Of a stretch of DNA of 64,000 nucleotides, positions 1 to 10,769 are shown piece by piece. The position numbers were made by a program, and so were the translations under genes. The notes beneath the pieces are model-generated. The model saw only the letters and a program-made list of their open reading frames with translations. It was not told where the DNA came from and searched no databases. Source of the DNA: Symbiodinium natans (taxonomy: Eukaryota > Sar > Dinophyceae > Suessiales > Symbiodiniaceae). The first letter of the stretch is position 1; every line of letters begins with the position of its first letter. Where the stretch lies: NCBI GenBank assembly GCA_905221605.1, contig CAJNDS010000384.1:38501-102500 (forward strand), written 5' to 3'.

Positions 1-2
1 TG

Positions 3-200
3 CTGGCAGGCACGAATCCCTCTTCGATCGTATGCCATAGGACGAGTACCAACCTTGGAACTAGCCTGGTTGACCCCGGGCAGACCGGTGTGGACATGCG
101 ATTGACAAATGGTGGTGTGCAAGATTTGCAAGAGCTACGGGACAAAATCGGCACCCTTCTCCAGACTGTGCTAGAACAAGCACGTCTGAATGCTGCTTAA
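3..200 (+). CDS. 3' end of an unidentified plus-strand gene (partial)
   Basis: An open frame enters from the left edge of the window and stays open for 65 codons to a TAA at 198-200. The last 24 codons read as a regular charged amphipathic helix (DLQELRDKIGTLLQTVLEQA), which is what real coding sequence looks like and is unlike the short random frames around it. No family is recognised. The start lies outside the window, so the reading frame could equally be a terminal exon. It is the only convincing plus-strand host exon seen here; the genes from about 2 kb onward are all on minus, so it would be convergent with them. A second near-copy of the terminal TGCTGCTTA motif follows at 213-221. Confidence 0.5.
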   Translation: MAGTNPSSIVCHRTSTNLGTSLVDPGQTGVDMRLTNGGVQDLQELRDKIGTLLQTVLEQARLNAA

Positions 201-1028
201 CAGCGCCTGAGTGCTGCTTAGCCGTTCGCACACATGCCTTGTGCGTTTACACCTTCTTTCACCTGGCTGTCAATCACATTGCCTACGGTCTGATAAGCAA
301 GCCCCTGAAATGCCAGAAGGCCCTTGATGGTCGTGAGTTATTGGTGGCCATTCTTGACAGGCGTACAAGATACATCGTACTGTGGGCACTCGGCTTCCCA
401 GTGAAATGCTGACGCCGCAGTGGATACTGGCTAGGAGCGCGTAGTTGTAGTCGTTTGTATTCATGGTTGTGGCGGCAGCAGTAGCAGCGGCAACACCACC
501 ACCAGAATCAGCAGCAGTATGTATGAGTGTTGGAGGGTCCGGCTGGTTTTTCTGTGGAAAGAAGGTAGGCTGCACGTACGGCCCCGCCTCGGCAAGCGGC
601 GACGTAGATGTTGTGGGCGATGGCCTCAGAGAAGTAAAGCTTTCCGCGATGTTGCGCAAAAATCGGAATGTCAGCGCCGTTGAGACATTGACGGAAGAGA
701 CATGCTCTGATCCCTGTGGCCGCCAATGAAAGCGCCCCATGATTCCAAAGGCATCCTACAGGAGTCCATGCCTCTGATGTCAACCTCCAAGCCCTTGAGA
801 ACCGAACTTTTGCATCTCAGCGCGGATGTCTAAGGATTAGGCAACCAGAAGGTTGACAATCGCAGCATCCTGAACAAGGGCAAGCTCAACGCGGAGAGAG
901 AGGTCTTTTTTGGGGGGATAGGAATTGGGCCGCGCCCTCAAACCTGCAACCCCCTCCCCCCCCCCCCACGGCGTCCATGAAAGGAAGCTGCTGCAGGCCG
1001 AAAGCCGCCACCGCGAAGCATGCGTTGA
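201..1028. other. No gene seen
   Basis: Several short overlapping frames on both strands are open (for example minus 270-740), but none carries a recognisable motif or a convincing splice site. A C-rich run lies at 951-967. The interval may hold the 3' untranslated region of the left-edge gene and the convergent boundary with the minus-strand genes. Confidence 0.4.
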
Positions 1029-1801
1029 ACAAGCTCAGGATCCTCAGGCTTCAGGACTGCTCCCAAGCTGTTGAAACCTTTCTTTTCTCACGCAGGGCTC
1101 CCTACAAAATGGAAGCTCACTGTATACAAATCTATCATATTATCCAGATTGTCCTATGCCATGGAGCCCTGTTATTTGACACCGGCCAGTACTAGTAGAT
1201 TGAATACGGTTCATTTTCAGACTCTGCGACGGGTATTCGGGATTAAATCGTCGTATTACCACCGGGTTATTCAGCCATCAGACGCTCCTTGCTCAAATGA
1301 ACACCTTGCTCGACTGGCGAATCAGTACACGTCAGTCCCTACGCCGTCGCAGGCTGTGTCTTGTCGGAGATTAAAGCTGTTGGACCATATTTTGCGTCAT
1401 CCTGACTCACATGAGTTTACAGCGACGTTTAACCAAGCTAGGGCGTATAGAACGGTTCGGGGGAAGAATCGACGTGGACGGCCCCAAGTCCATTGGGCAG
1501 AGGTGGCAATGACCGAAGCACAGATACGGTTACGACATCAAGATACGGATAGTGTTCCCCCATTAGCAGACATTGGAAACCAGTATTGGATGACTCCATC
1601 TACTAGAGTGGTCAAAGAGGTACACCATTCCCGGCATGTACCGTGGATGGATAACACATTGATTCTTCGGCGAGTGAACCCTGTAGCGCAAGATAGGAAT
1701 AGTTGGAAGCGTTTTCTTGCGCAGCCTCGACAGGTAGCATCGGCCTGAAACTGCCAAGGTTGATGGGCAAACTGACAGTTGCCTTGCACTAGGAAAAAAA
1801 A
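1029..1801 (+). mobile_element. 5'-truncated LINE (non-LTR retrotransposon) reverse-transcriptase remnant
   Basis: A frame that opens after a stop at 1026-1028 runs 240 codons to a TGA at 1746-1748. Its start reads as the thumb or connection region at the C-terminal end of a LINE reverse transcriptase: KWKLTVYKSIILSRLSYAME followed by a leucine/threonine-rich turn, then HFQTLRRVFGI. This is the usual kwKl.vy.sii.srL.Y pattern of jockey/L1-type elements. The catalytic palm with its YADD-type box is missing, so the copy is truncated at its 5' end, as most LINE insertions are. Fifty bases after the stop there is an A8 run (1794-1801) that could be what remains of the poly(A) tail. The frame carries no internal stop, so the insertion may be fairly young. 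Confidence 0.8.
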
Positions 1802-1962
1802 CGACATCCGAGTCACGCAAGCAACACTAAAGCCGGATCGCTCGTGATCCACGTCTCCTGAAGTCCAGGACGGGCACTGGCTTTGGCATTGTCTCCCTCA
1901 ACCAGGCTGAGATTGACAGTGGGGCTTTTGGCGCTCGGGTACGCACGTGAGTACTGGCGGAC

Positions 1963-2171
1963 CAGCGTCCTGAACCTCGACCTCAAAGGCATCCTCATCA
2001 TCTTCGTCCTCTCGCATGCAGCTGCCACTGCATGTAGCTTCTGTCAGCCCATTGAATCAAGCAGATGATGAACCAATTCTCGGACGGACTGGTCTGCGAG
2101 CCTTACCAAATATGAACGCATCTCGTTACAACTCCCGCCCACACATTCTGCCTTCGTGCCCTTGTCCTCCT
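1963..2171 (-). CDS. Two acidic exons of an unidentified minus-strand gene
   Basis: The first exon (2107-2171) follows a TTAG acceptor, codes for EEDKGTKAECVGGSCNEMRS plus two residues, and ends at a GTAAGG donor. The second (1963-2021) follows GGCAG, codes for CMREDEDDEDAFEVEVQDAG, and ends at a GT donor. The acidic composition, the strong first donor and the low stop density support coding; no family is recognised. Upstream and downstream exons of the same gene were not found. These are the leftmost minus-strand exons seen. Confidence 0.4.
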
Positions 2172-3240
2172 CTAATTGCAGGTCGGAAGATGTGCAGCAA
2201 CAGTGCGAGACCCACGGTCGCATGTCACATGCATGAGCAATGGGGAAAAGATGGAGACACACCTACCGTTGGTTCTCTGATCGCATGCTGCCGTTCTCCA
2301 GGAAAATCAGTGCTTGGTGGGTGCTGCCTTATGGCCATAAGTGGGTTGAAGAGTGTTCTGTGAGCCAGCAGCTGCCTCGAAAGCACAAAGGCTCCCCATG
2401 CTCTCTGGGAATGTCTTGGTAACTGCCTGGAAGCCAACTGCAAGCCAATGATCAACTGAGCAAAGGCAGAAAACACTGCACAACGTTGCACACAACCTCT
2501 CAGATTCCTGCTCGAATCTCATCTGTTGTGATGCCTGACAGCGCCAGGTGGTGGTTCTGAGGCGAGTGAAGGCATACGGGTGGGTTTCACATCCAGCAGT
2601 TTCCATTTCTAGTGTTGCACGTCGGCGAGTCGCATCCACAGCACGGCCATGCCTTCCCAATTTCAACCTCACTACGAAGCCAGCTCTTTTACTTCAATCA
2701 GGCACCAAAACCCTTCTGCAGAACCCCATGATGGCTTCGGGGTTTCAACATTTAGACGCTCTTCGTCGGGTTTGCCTGTCGCATCCTCCTTTGATGGCCG
2801 CAGGAGTGAGGGTGTGCCTCCACATCAAAATCATCAAAAGACTTTGTCAGGCTAAGTGCAGCCTACACATCACATCAAAGGACTTTCTCAGCCTAAGGGC
2901 CTTGCAGATTGAAATACCCAACCGGGTGTGAGACCAAAGAGCAACCCAACCCGCACCTCTTCAATACGACGAAGGCAATTCATGAAAAATGCCTAGCCAT
3001 TGCACGTCAGGCACTTTTTTTGACGAACGCCGATTCGATCCTGCAAAGCCTTCAATCAACTGCACTCTTTGGCCACAGACTTCAGTGGCTTCAAGCTAAG
3101 GTCGGCGTTTTCAGAATGCCTCGCACGCACCATCTGCTGTGGGATCCCTTGTGCTGCTAATTGCTGCCTACAACATCAAACGAAATCGGGTCGCCCCTCT
3201 CAGCTCTTCGGCAAAGCTCTGCAACCTGCAGCGAAGGAAG
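2172..3240. other. No gene seen
   Basis: Overlapping frames of 60-130 codons are open on both strands, but none shows a family motif. The interval may be intronic sequence of the acidic gene to the left, or intergenic. Confidence 0.35.
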
Positions 3241-3292
3241 CCCTAAACGCAAAACCCTGAACCCTAAACCCTAAACCCTAAACCCTAAACCT
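3241..3292. repeat. Interstitial telomere-like tract (CCCTAAA)n
   Basis: Four to five consecutive CCCTAAA units lie near the centre, flanked by degenerate units (CCCTAAACG, CCCTGAA). The plus strand carries the C-rich strand. This is the same unit as the other interstitial tracts in the window. Confidence 0.9.
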
Positions 3293-5260
3293 CTCTCTCA
3301 CGTGGAGCTTCTGGACCTCTGGCCTCTCTGGCAGCGAACTCTTTTCCATGCGCCAGCACTCAGGCCAGTCGGCATGCGACCGTGGCCGTAGCACCAGAGT
3401 TCGGTCGAAAGATGAAGTCTTACATGGTCACTTCTCTAAGTTGTGGTCCTTTTTTGGGTGATAAAAACACACAAAGATAAAGATACGAGGTGTACATGTG
3501 TACAGGGGCCGCCTGATAACAGTAGCCCTAAGAGGGACCATCATTTAGAGAACTCACCACATGTCCTACGCAAGACTTACCAAGATTTCCTGTCAACAGT
3601 CGTGGTTTACCATCTTGGGAAGTCTACTTACGTCAAACCGTACCCATTTTGGGTCAGTCAGTGGTGCGGAATCAGACATCCAGCTGCAATACGCTTACTC
3701 CAATGGGCTACATGCCTCAGAAGATCACCTCCTCGAGAGGTGCTTCGAATTGGCGCAAGTGGTCGATCGTCAGTCGGCAGCTGGCTTCGTTGGAGGGAAG
3801 CCCCAATTCGACATCCACGTTTTCGGACTCTGGCAATGCACTCCAGCTGCCACTTCCTTATCTCTTCGGATGTGGCCCTTCTCTGCTTCGCTAGCCTTGC
3901 TCAGCCTTGCAACACAACTCCCTTTCATAAACACCGAGCAGCCCTGCATCAGGAGCCCCGGCGCGCTCGTCTGGAAGCATTGAGGGTGTGCTTTGAACGT
4001 TTGGTTCAGTTGGGCAGGTGAGAAGAAGACTGCGTTCAAGCGATTCTGGCATGTCTGTGTGAAGACGCTTAGGAAGACCCGCTTGTAACGGTAAATCTCA
4101 GAAACCACTTCTTTCGTCGCAAACCTACACTCCACCAGTGGGCACCCATCGGAGCCTCTCGATCCAAAATCAGCTGGCCCAGGGCCTGGATCTTGTTCCT
4201 GGGTGCGGCATCAACACCAGCCTCTCAGCGTACAAGAGGCCTTCTTATCAGCTACTCTCCTCACGCTTTGACCAAGCGGCTCGAAGCTTAACTGCCCGAT
4301 GGCAGAAATAACTCGGCGAAGTCGCAACTCCTGTCAAGCTCAAAGCACAATACATTACAATACCAAACCATGGCAGAATTCATGATTTACGATTTGGGAA
4401 CAGCAGCCCTTGAGGAAGCACGATGCATACTGATGCCCGAACCTTTCGTGCTGCATGAATATCGCAACTGCTTGACCGAATCGAATGCTTTTCCCGTTTG
4501 CCTTTGCACGGGCCTGAAAAAAACTTTCTTTTGTTTGCGGCACCGGAATGTTGTGTGTGTGTGTGCGTGTGTGTAACGAAGGCAATGGCATTGTCAGCAA
4601 GGCAGCAACTTGGAGCGCAGGATTTCGCAGCCTCGTTGGGATCGTAGCACCGGGCAATGGACAGGTCCTCGATGACACATCGATACTGGAATTACTGGAC
4701 TGTCGTCTCGCAAGCAACCTCTTGACATCTAGCAGAGCAGCAACACTCGCCGAGATTCGAATCGGGCAAGCTTCTCCAAGGCTGACTTGCTAAATGGAAA
4801 AACCTGAGATTTGGTTTGCAATGTCAAGGCCCCTAGATCCTTCAGACTCGGCAACCCACCCCCAAAGGCACACAGCAATTGGAGAGCAACATCCAACTGC
4901 AACTCGAACGATGGCAGCGCATTGCTGTCAGAGAGTGCGACAGAGAGACCACCAGCCGTGTAAGAGCAGCTTGCAAAGGCCTCAGAGCCAGTGCGGGTCA
5001 TTCGGGATGCTTCAGGTGTTTCTTGTTGGGATGGGGCCCTGGAGAAGTGCTACTCGCCTTCTCGAAACATTCATAGACGCATGTCTTGCTGCAGGCCGAG
5101 AGGCATGAAGGAGAGGAGGACGCAGAGCTCCCAGGCACACCAGAGCCGGGAGGGGTACGAACTTCCACAAAGGACCAACACCTTGCCTCAGCTGCTTTAT
5201 CGTTCCAGCACAGTGCTCTCACGACGGCATTGGCTCTGCTCTACACTTATGCCCAGCAGC
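3293..5260. other. Low-stop region, no gene assigned
   Basis: Between about 3.44 and 4.14 kb all three plus frames and one minus frame are open for more than 80 codons, so length alone cannot pick a strand. A short GT-rich run lies at 4549-4575. The plus frame 3561-3983 reads most like protein in its middle part (about 3660-3830), but no motif or splice pattern settles it. Nothing is recognisable from 4.2 to 5.26 kb. Confidence 0.3.
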
Positions 5261-5468
5261 TACAGGCCATGACGTTCACAGGTAGCACGCGCAGTCCATC
5301 TTCGACGCTGCTCTGGTCGATGCAGAACCTGGGCTTTGTGATTGGATGTGATGACGCTAGAGCGGCGCAGGATACAGGGAAACGAGCAGCACAGCGGCAG
5401 AACAACATGCGCGCACAAATTCAGCAGGATGCCGATTATGGCCACAAGAAGGAAATACCAGCATGAGC
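5261..5468 (-). CDS. Candidate membrane-helix exon
   Basis: On minus, after a CTAG acceptor, the frame reads a hydrophobic stretch beginning WYFLLVAIIGILLNLCAHVV and then a basic segment. This resembles a membrane helix followed by a cytosolic stop-transfer sequence. It lies about 330 bases downstream of the TIR-like exon and could be the C-terminal membrane anchor of the same gene. Without a partner exon in phase it remains a guess. Confidence 0.3.
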
Positions 5469-5800
5469 CGCCCCCCTAGCAACTCGACGACAGAAAGTCC
5501 ACGGAATGCCACAAGGACCCACACAAGGGAAGCAAGCGGTCACAACAAAGACTGTGGACGGGAATCATGCTGGAACGAATGGAGAAAGTCCTTGGGGGGG
5601 TGGAGGAGACAGGGAATGGGAGAGGGGGATGGGGAGTGGGAGGGGATCACCGGTTCAAAGTGCCTTCCGGGTGAAAAGCAAAAGGACAAGGACCGTGAAC
5701 AGAACGAAACTGCGGAGACACTGCCAGTCGACATTCCGAGCCGAGTTCGACTCATTGACCTCCAGATATTTAAAAGGAGTCGGCAAGGCAGCCGAGACAC

Positions 5801-5953
5801 TTGTCCACCCAAAATGTCGGGTACCGGCCATGCCGCACATGAAACTCCTCGGCGAGGAAGTGGAGTGCTCGAAACTTTCGATGGCTGTTGTCACTCCAGG
5901 AGTGTGACACGAAGAAGTCGATTACCTCGCCCCCAGCCACCGGCCGGGAAAGC
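5801..5953 (-). CDS. TIR-like domain exon
   Basis: Codes for about 51 residues between a CTCAG acceptor and a GT donor that splits the last lysine codon. It contains VIDFFVSHSWSD, then K-x2-AL, then RYPTFWVDK. This is the order seen in a TIR-like family common in dinoflagellates: a first strand ending in SH-x-W, a helix with K..AL, and a second strand with PT-x-W-x-DK that normally continues as a cysteine-containing strand. Here the exon ends exactly where that next strand would begin, so the rest should lie in a downstream exon, which I did not find. The family match is from memory. Whether the protein is an enzyme, for example an NADase, cannot be told, because the catalytic glutamate region is not in this exon. 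Confidence 0.55.
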
Positions 5954-6061
5954 CTGAGTCTTGGTTCCGTTCCAGTGGGCAAAGGCTGTATTTTCAGATC
6001 TTTCTTGCCCTACCGAGGTGACACTCTAGATTGCTGGGCTTGGCGCTGCATCTAGTCACAT

Positions 6062-6694
6062 CTAGTCACATCGAACCCCCAGAGCTCCCATTCGCAAGCC
6101 TGGCAACTGGAAGCCGGGTCCAGCATTTTGGCTCCACAGCTCTTCGCTTTGGCTTTGCCAGTCCATGCAGCGCAGGTTCTTGCGGCCCAGCTCCAGCAGC
6201 TGTGGCCACGGAATGACCTTCGCAAAGCTAGTTGGAAAAAGTTTGCAGCACGGATTGGACAAACCTGACCATCTTGCACGGAGCAGCCAAGCTACCTGCT
6301 GCCGCCGATCCACCTTTACAGATCTGTGCTCGCCGATCTCGGGCTTGACCCAAAACACACTCCCATCCTTCGAGACTTGCACTACCCGGCCTTTCACGAA
6401 ATCAGGTCTGGCACTCATATCCATCTCCGGCATCATCGATGCCGGGGTGGCCGCTGAGCACAGTGAGTCTATTGAGCTGAGCTTGGACCCCAGGGATGCG
6501 GAGAGGTCGAACGGGCGCGGTGTGTTACCATTGAAGGTATTCTCCGGGACGGTCTCCGTTTCCAGAGCATGCTGCCGCAGCCACCATGGCTGCCCTCTCC
6601 TGCAAGAGGTTCTGCATGGTATCCGAAAGCATGGCACAGCTAGGCAACGAGAGGAACCTCTTAAAAAAAAAAGAAAGGCAGAGAATTTTGCCAT
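6062..6694 (-). CDS. Candidate long exon upstream of the TIR-like exon
   Basis: A 210-codon frame on minus is free of stops. Its middle part, about residues 45-130, reads as ordinary soluble protein, for example FVKGRVVQVSKDGSVFWVKP and DRRQQVAWLLRARW. The ends look less protein-like and are probably intronic. It lies just upstream of the TIR-like exon on the same strand, so it may encode the region N-terminal to it. No family is recognised. Confidence 0.4.
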   Translation of the reverse strand: MAKFSAFLFFLRGSSRCLAVPCFRIPCRTSCRRGQPWWLRQHALETETVPENTFNGNTPRPFDLSASLGSKLSSIDSLCSAATPASMMPEMDMSARPDFVKGRVVQVSKDGSVFWVKPEIGEHRSVKVDRRQQVAWLLRARWSGLSNPCCKLFPTSFAKVIPWPQLLELGRKNLRCMDWQSQSEELWSQNAGPGFQLPGLRMGALGVRCD

Positions 6695-6892
6695 TTCTCA
6701 GCCGGCGTCTGAACAAAGTAGGAATCCAAAAGCATGGCCATGAAGGCCCCGCTTTGCAGCTGACGACTTCGGCTGTGCTCAAACTTGTCGCCCAAGGCTT
6801 TGAAGAGCCGCCGTCGACCGACAATCGAAACCTGTTTACGTGCAGGGGGTTCTTCAGAAAGCTGGTCCGTCCCTTCTTCCCTTGGGGGGGGG

Positions 6893-7205
6893 GGTTACTA
6901 ATTACTACTAACATTAATATTTGTATCAATATTTTGATTTTCTCTTATTTTTATTGTTATGGGGTCCTTCCGTACCAGGGATTCCATTGCAAAGGCAAAG
7001 TTCCAGGCCCGCGCACATCAGCCGAGCCACGCCAAGAAGGGGTAGCAGCGTGGCAGCAGACATGGCCACCTGAAGCTCACGGAATAATACTAATAATAAT
7101 AATGATAATAAAACTAACAAAAATACTAATCATCATCAGAATAACAATAATAGTACCAACAACAATACTAGGCATAATAATCATGATAATAAGAATAAGG
7201 TCTCT
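6893..7205. repeat. AT-rich, degenerate (AAT/ATC)n sequence
   Basis: Two AT-rich blocks (about 6893-6960 and 7083-7200) are built largely from AAT, AAC and ATC triplets. They stand out sharply from the GC-rich surroundings and look like decayed simple sequence inside an intron. Confidence 0.6.
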
Positions 7206-7332
7206 TCTTTGTCTAAGATAGGCCATAAGTGCAAACGGAGGACAGCTGCCACGATGGCAATGTCAACTTGTCGGCCAACTTCCCATTGCCTCGACAGGTC
7301 CGAAACTGCTCGGGGTGGCATTTCGGGATTTA

Positions 7333-7404
7333 CGAGACTAGTAGGATTCCCTTATGACAAGGACCCCAATAAGGCATCTCTAATTTCGGAAACGCCCCAG
7401 TCAT
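7333..7404. repeat. Dispersed repeat, copy C (diverged)
   Basis: The bases around 7337-7375 (TAGTAGGATTCCCTTATGAC, then AAGGACCCCAATAAGG) align with 13588-13620, and the following AATTTCGGAAACGCCCC aligns with 13628-13645. A frame reading EIRDALLG across this segment is therefore likely to be repeat and not gene. Confidence 0.55.
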
Positions 7405-7536
7405 CGAAGCGACCAAGGCGCTGGTATCCCATCGCCAGATCGAAGGCACGGCCCGCGAAGTAAAAGCCGCTCCAAGAGCAGGCAAGGTTTGTCGCAACGT
7501 AAAAGCCTGAGATGCGCATAACAGGGCCAAGACATC

Positions 7537-7679
7537 CGAGGCGGTTCGACGTCAAGACCAGTCACATCAAATTGAAAAGCTGGCTCCAAGAGGCGAATAG
7601 TGGACTGGGATCGCGTCGCCCACAGTGCGATGATGACTGCGGCACCGATCAGCGCAAGCAGAGACAGCAGAATCTCCGT
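7537..7679 (-). CDS. Candidate membrane-helix exon
   Basis: After a poly-C tract and an AAG acceptor, the frame opens with a helix of about 18 hydrophobic residues (EILLSLLALIGAAVIIALW), then a polar stretch ending in TGLDVEPPR, with a GA or GT donor after it. It looks like a signal anchor or a first membrane segment. It may belong to the same minus-strand gene group as the TIR-like exon. Confidence 0.4.
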
Positions 7680-9004
7680 CTTGGAAGCGGGACGATGTGG
7701 GGGGGGGGTCTCTCACAAGCTTTCCCAGACTCCTTTTGTGTCTCATGACCTACAGCTTAACATGGCCTAATCTGACGCATCTTCATGCATCGCACGATGC
7801 GATCAATGAACAACCGTGCATCTTCATAGCCCATGTTTGGTTTGGCCGGCCGGCTGCCGGCAGATCTGGCAGATTCTGTTTCAAGATTCAATAAGCTGGG
7901 ATGGCTACAAAATCGTTTGTGTTCAAGGCCCTAGACAAACAAGGAAGATTGCCGGGGAAGCGGGGCGCTGTGAGTGCATGATCAGTACAGAACTCGTGTG
8001 TGGGGTTGCAGCTCTCAGCTTGAGGTGCAAGCAGAGCGGCTCTGGGAGGATCTGCCCTGCTGTGCAGCAGAAATAGGTTTCGCTTTCAAGGTTCAGGTGG
8101 GCTAAATTCAAGCTGGGGGCAGAATCATCCACAAGTCATGATGCTGAGCATGCCTGCGGTCGATACCCCTTCAACTGCAACAAACCAATCCAAACTCCAG
8201 GTGACGTCCCGGCTGGGCACAAGAAAAGAGCTGGGACTGAGCTCTCTTACCAAGCATTTGACGATCTATGTGCTGCCTGGGCCAGCTCCGGGAGGTTTGG
8301 GGCGTCAGCATGTTGGCTTATCCGGCGCTGATTCGCAAATTTGCCAGACCGAAAAGAACCCGAACCCGGAGGTTTTTGGAAACTCAGGCATAAACCATCC
8401 TAGCCAGCACGAGGCGGCCCTGAACCATTGAACCATCCTAAACTCCCAAACAAACAAGCAAGAGCTACAGACCCGGCCTTGCCATTCCATTAACACTGGG
8501 TGAGACCATCATGTCGAGACACCAGAGCCTTGGTGCTGCGGGTTCCTCTCGGAGGGTTCAGGGTTCACGGTGCGTTGTGTTGACCTTGTTGCCTTATGTT
8601 CACCATCTTCCTGCCTCAGATGTCTTAGAGCCGAAAAAAAACCACTTACACGCATCTGAATCCGAGCAGCTCCAGCAAGAAGACGGCGCCCGGAAGGGGA
8701 AGATGAAAGCGACGACATAGGCCGAAGCATCCTCCGTTCCGGAAGGTTCTCACAGGGCTTTTGGGGTTTCTCATGATTTCCCTGCAAGGAGTCCTCTGCC
8801 CACCAGTCCGAGAACGGTGATGAGGGAGAGGGCTCGCGGCATCGGGAGCTCCGAAACCCGTGCAGCAGCTGTCAGAGCCTGAGTTGACGGATGTACACCA
8901 TCCCCCAAGCCCCAGGTCGTTCGAGAACATATGCAGTGTCACAAAATATTGGAGTCACGATAGCTACCCTCTCGCTTCAGAAGCTACAAGAGCATGCCTT
9001 TTAC

Positions 9005-9128
9005 ATTTGCTGGCACAGCGGCTGGAGGCAGGGCCATGAAGAAGCACAGATTCGGTCTGGCCTCGATGAAGCTGGCAAGGTCCAGCTCTTCGATGGGACA
9101 TGTCGATGCCTGCAAGTGCTCGTACAAG
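9005..9128 (-). CDS. Exon of an unidentified minus-strand gene
   Basis: A CCACAG acceptor is followed by a frame reading LYEHLQASTCPIEELDLASF and on to FFMALPPAAVPAN, ending at a GTAAAA donor, after which the frame stops at once. The alternation of helix and strand and the clean splice sites support coding. No family is recognised. Confidence 0.5.
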
Positions 9129-9309
9129 CTGTGGGATGAATTCGCATGTAGAATGACGCCTTGACATGCTTTCTTGCTGCGGTCGTCGCTGAGGCAACAG
9201 GTCTGAGGCTCGCGATTTTCCTGGCCTGTCTGCCTCTTCCACCTTTCAGCTTTTTAAACCCCTTGCACCTGCACCGTATCAAAACAATGTACATAAGGTC
9301 TATATCAGA

Positions 9310-9640
9310 TTATGGAAATGTAAGAGTCCGAAAAACCATGAAACCTCTGTGCGCCGCGGAGCGATTGAAACGGTCAAGGAGGTCAGCAGCCATGAGCACA
9401 CTGATATTGCCGAGACCACCCACTCAGCAGTCCTGAGACGCAGTCTGAATCGAAAAACTGCCCGGCTCGAGCCAGACCAAGTGGAAAACCAAGACACCGG
9501 CCATGGCCTTCTAGGTAAAGAATGCTCAAAGCTTTGCGTGTACAAGCACAAAGCTACTCCAAAAAACAGTTCGGCAGGCGGGGCACCGTCCAGGAGGAAG
9601 GACTCGCCAAAGAAGCTCTGCCGCAGCAGTAAAGAGCATG
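9310..9640 (-). CDS. Candidate exon, hydrophobic
   Basis: The minus frame is open for 116 codons, with hydrophobic blocks such as SAISVCSWLLTSLTVSIA. Splice sites could not be fixed. It lies between two better-supported exons on the same strand. Confidence 0.25.
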
Positions 9641-9828
9641 CCACAGGCAAGCAGAATCAACCTTTACATCTCCAAGCATCTGCATCTCAAAGAAACAGAC
9701 TCGCCCCTGCTCAAATCAGGCCAAACATCACGCCGGGATCACTGCCCCCTCTACTTCCCTCTTTTTTCATCTTGTTTTCTCTCTTTCTGACTCTCTCAAA
9801 CATCACACCGTGATCCAAGTCACCCCAC

Positions 9829-9895
9829 TTGAAGCACGGCATAGAAGACACGAAGGCGCTCCAGGGCCATGTGCAGTGTAAACTCCTCCAACTCG
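9829..9895 (-). CDS. Short exon of an unidentified minus-strand gene
   Basis: A poly-pyrimidine stretch and an AACCAG acceptor precede the frame ELEEFTLHMALERLRVFYAV, which ends at a CAA/GTGGGG donor. It reads as one amphipathic helix. An acceptor a little further upstream would keep the same frame. Confidence 0.45.
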
Positions 9896-10226
9896 CTGGT
9901 TATTACAGAGTTCCTTTGGGGGGAAAGCCTAAACCTGTGGGGCCATATTGCTTCAGATAGCCATAGAATGGGCGCGACTGCGTTTGCATGCAAATTCCTG
10001 CGCTCTCTGGAATCCCTCCAGAAAGTGCAGATGGCTGGAAGACAACCCACTCTTTCCATCCATTCCCCTGGGCCTCTATCTGCGCCCTTCTGCTTGACTT
10101 TGACGCCGACACTCTTGACAATGGCGTAGAACTGTCTGGGGAGGCGGCTCTACGCCCCTGAGCTTGACGCGTCGAAGTGAAGGCTGGTGGGTCTTAAGTT
10201 TTGAGTGACGACTACTGCTGCGTTGC

Positions 10227-10450
10227 TGCTACTGCTCCTCCTCCTCCTCCTACTCCTAAGTCCTAACTCCTACCGCCAACTCCTACTCCGACTCCAACTC
10301 CAACTCCTGCTCCTGCTCCTCCTGCTGCTGCTCCTCCTCCTGCTGCTGCTGATACTGCTGATGCTGCTGATGCTGCTGATACTGCTGATACTGCTGACAC
10401 TGCTGATACTGCTGACACTGCTGACACTGCTGACACTGCTGCTACTGCTA
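10227..10450. repeat. Degenerate CTC/CTG trinucleotide microsatellite
   Basis: About 220 bases of CTC, CTG, CTA and CCAACT triplets, in places grouped as CTGACA or CTGATA. The poly-leucine and poly-Ala/Val frames on either strand are products of the repeat and not genes. Confidence 0.9.
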
Positions 10451-10769
10451 GGGGAAGGTCAGGCACGTGACGCTGTGTGTTCCCTCACTCTACCCTGCTC
10501 ACACCTAGGTTTTGCTCACTTTGGACACAATTGTCCAGTTGCCTTTTTCTCCGCTTGCTCTTCCGTTTAACAACAGCACGGTACAACTACTACGACGACA
10601 GCGACGACTACTTCTACTGCTACTTCCACTACTACGCCTACTATTGGCCTGCAGAGGCAACGTTTCAAGCGCCGAAGGGTTGTGCCAGCGCCCGTTTGCT
10701 AGAGCCGCAAAGTTTGCAGGGCATTGCAGGGCAGGGTAGGAACCTTTCTCCTAACCAATGGCTCACTTC

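Noticed and set aside
270-740. 156-codon minus frame
   Set aside because: Overlaps another open frame on plus and a third on minus, with no motif or splice support.
6121-6142. CAGCATTTTGGCTCCACAG, similar to the dinoflagellate spliced-leader sequence
   Set aside because: Only the ATTTTGGCTC core matches, with mismatches on both sides; too short to claim a retroposed leader relic.
10205-10570. Leu-rich 121-codon plus frame
   Set aside because: It follows the CTC/CTG microsatellite and has no other coding support.
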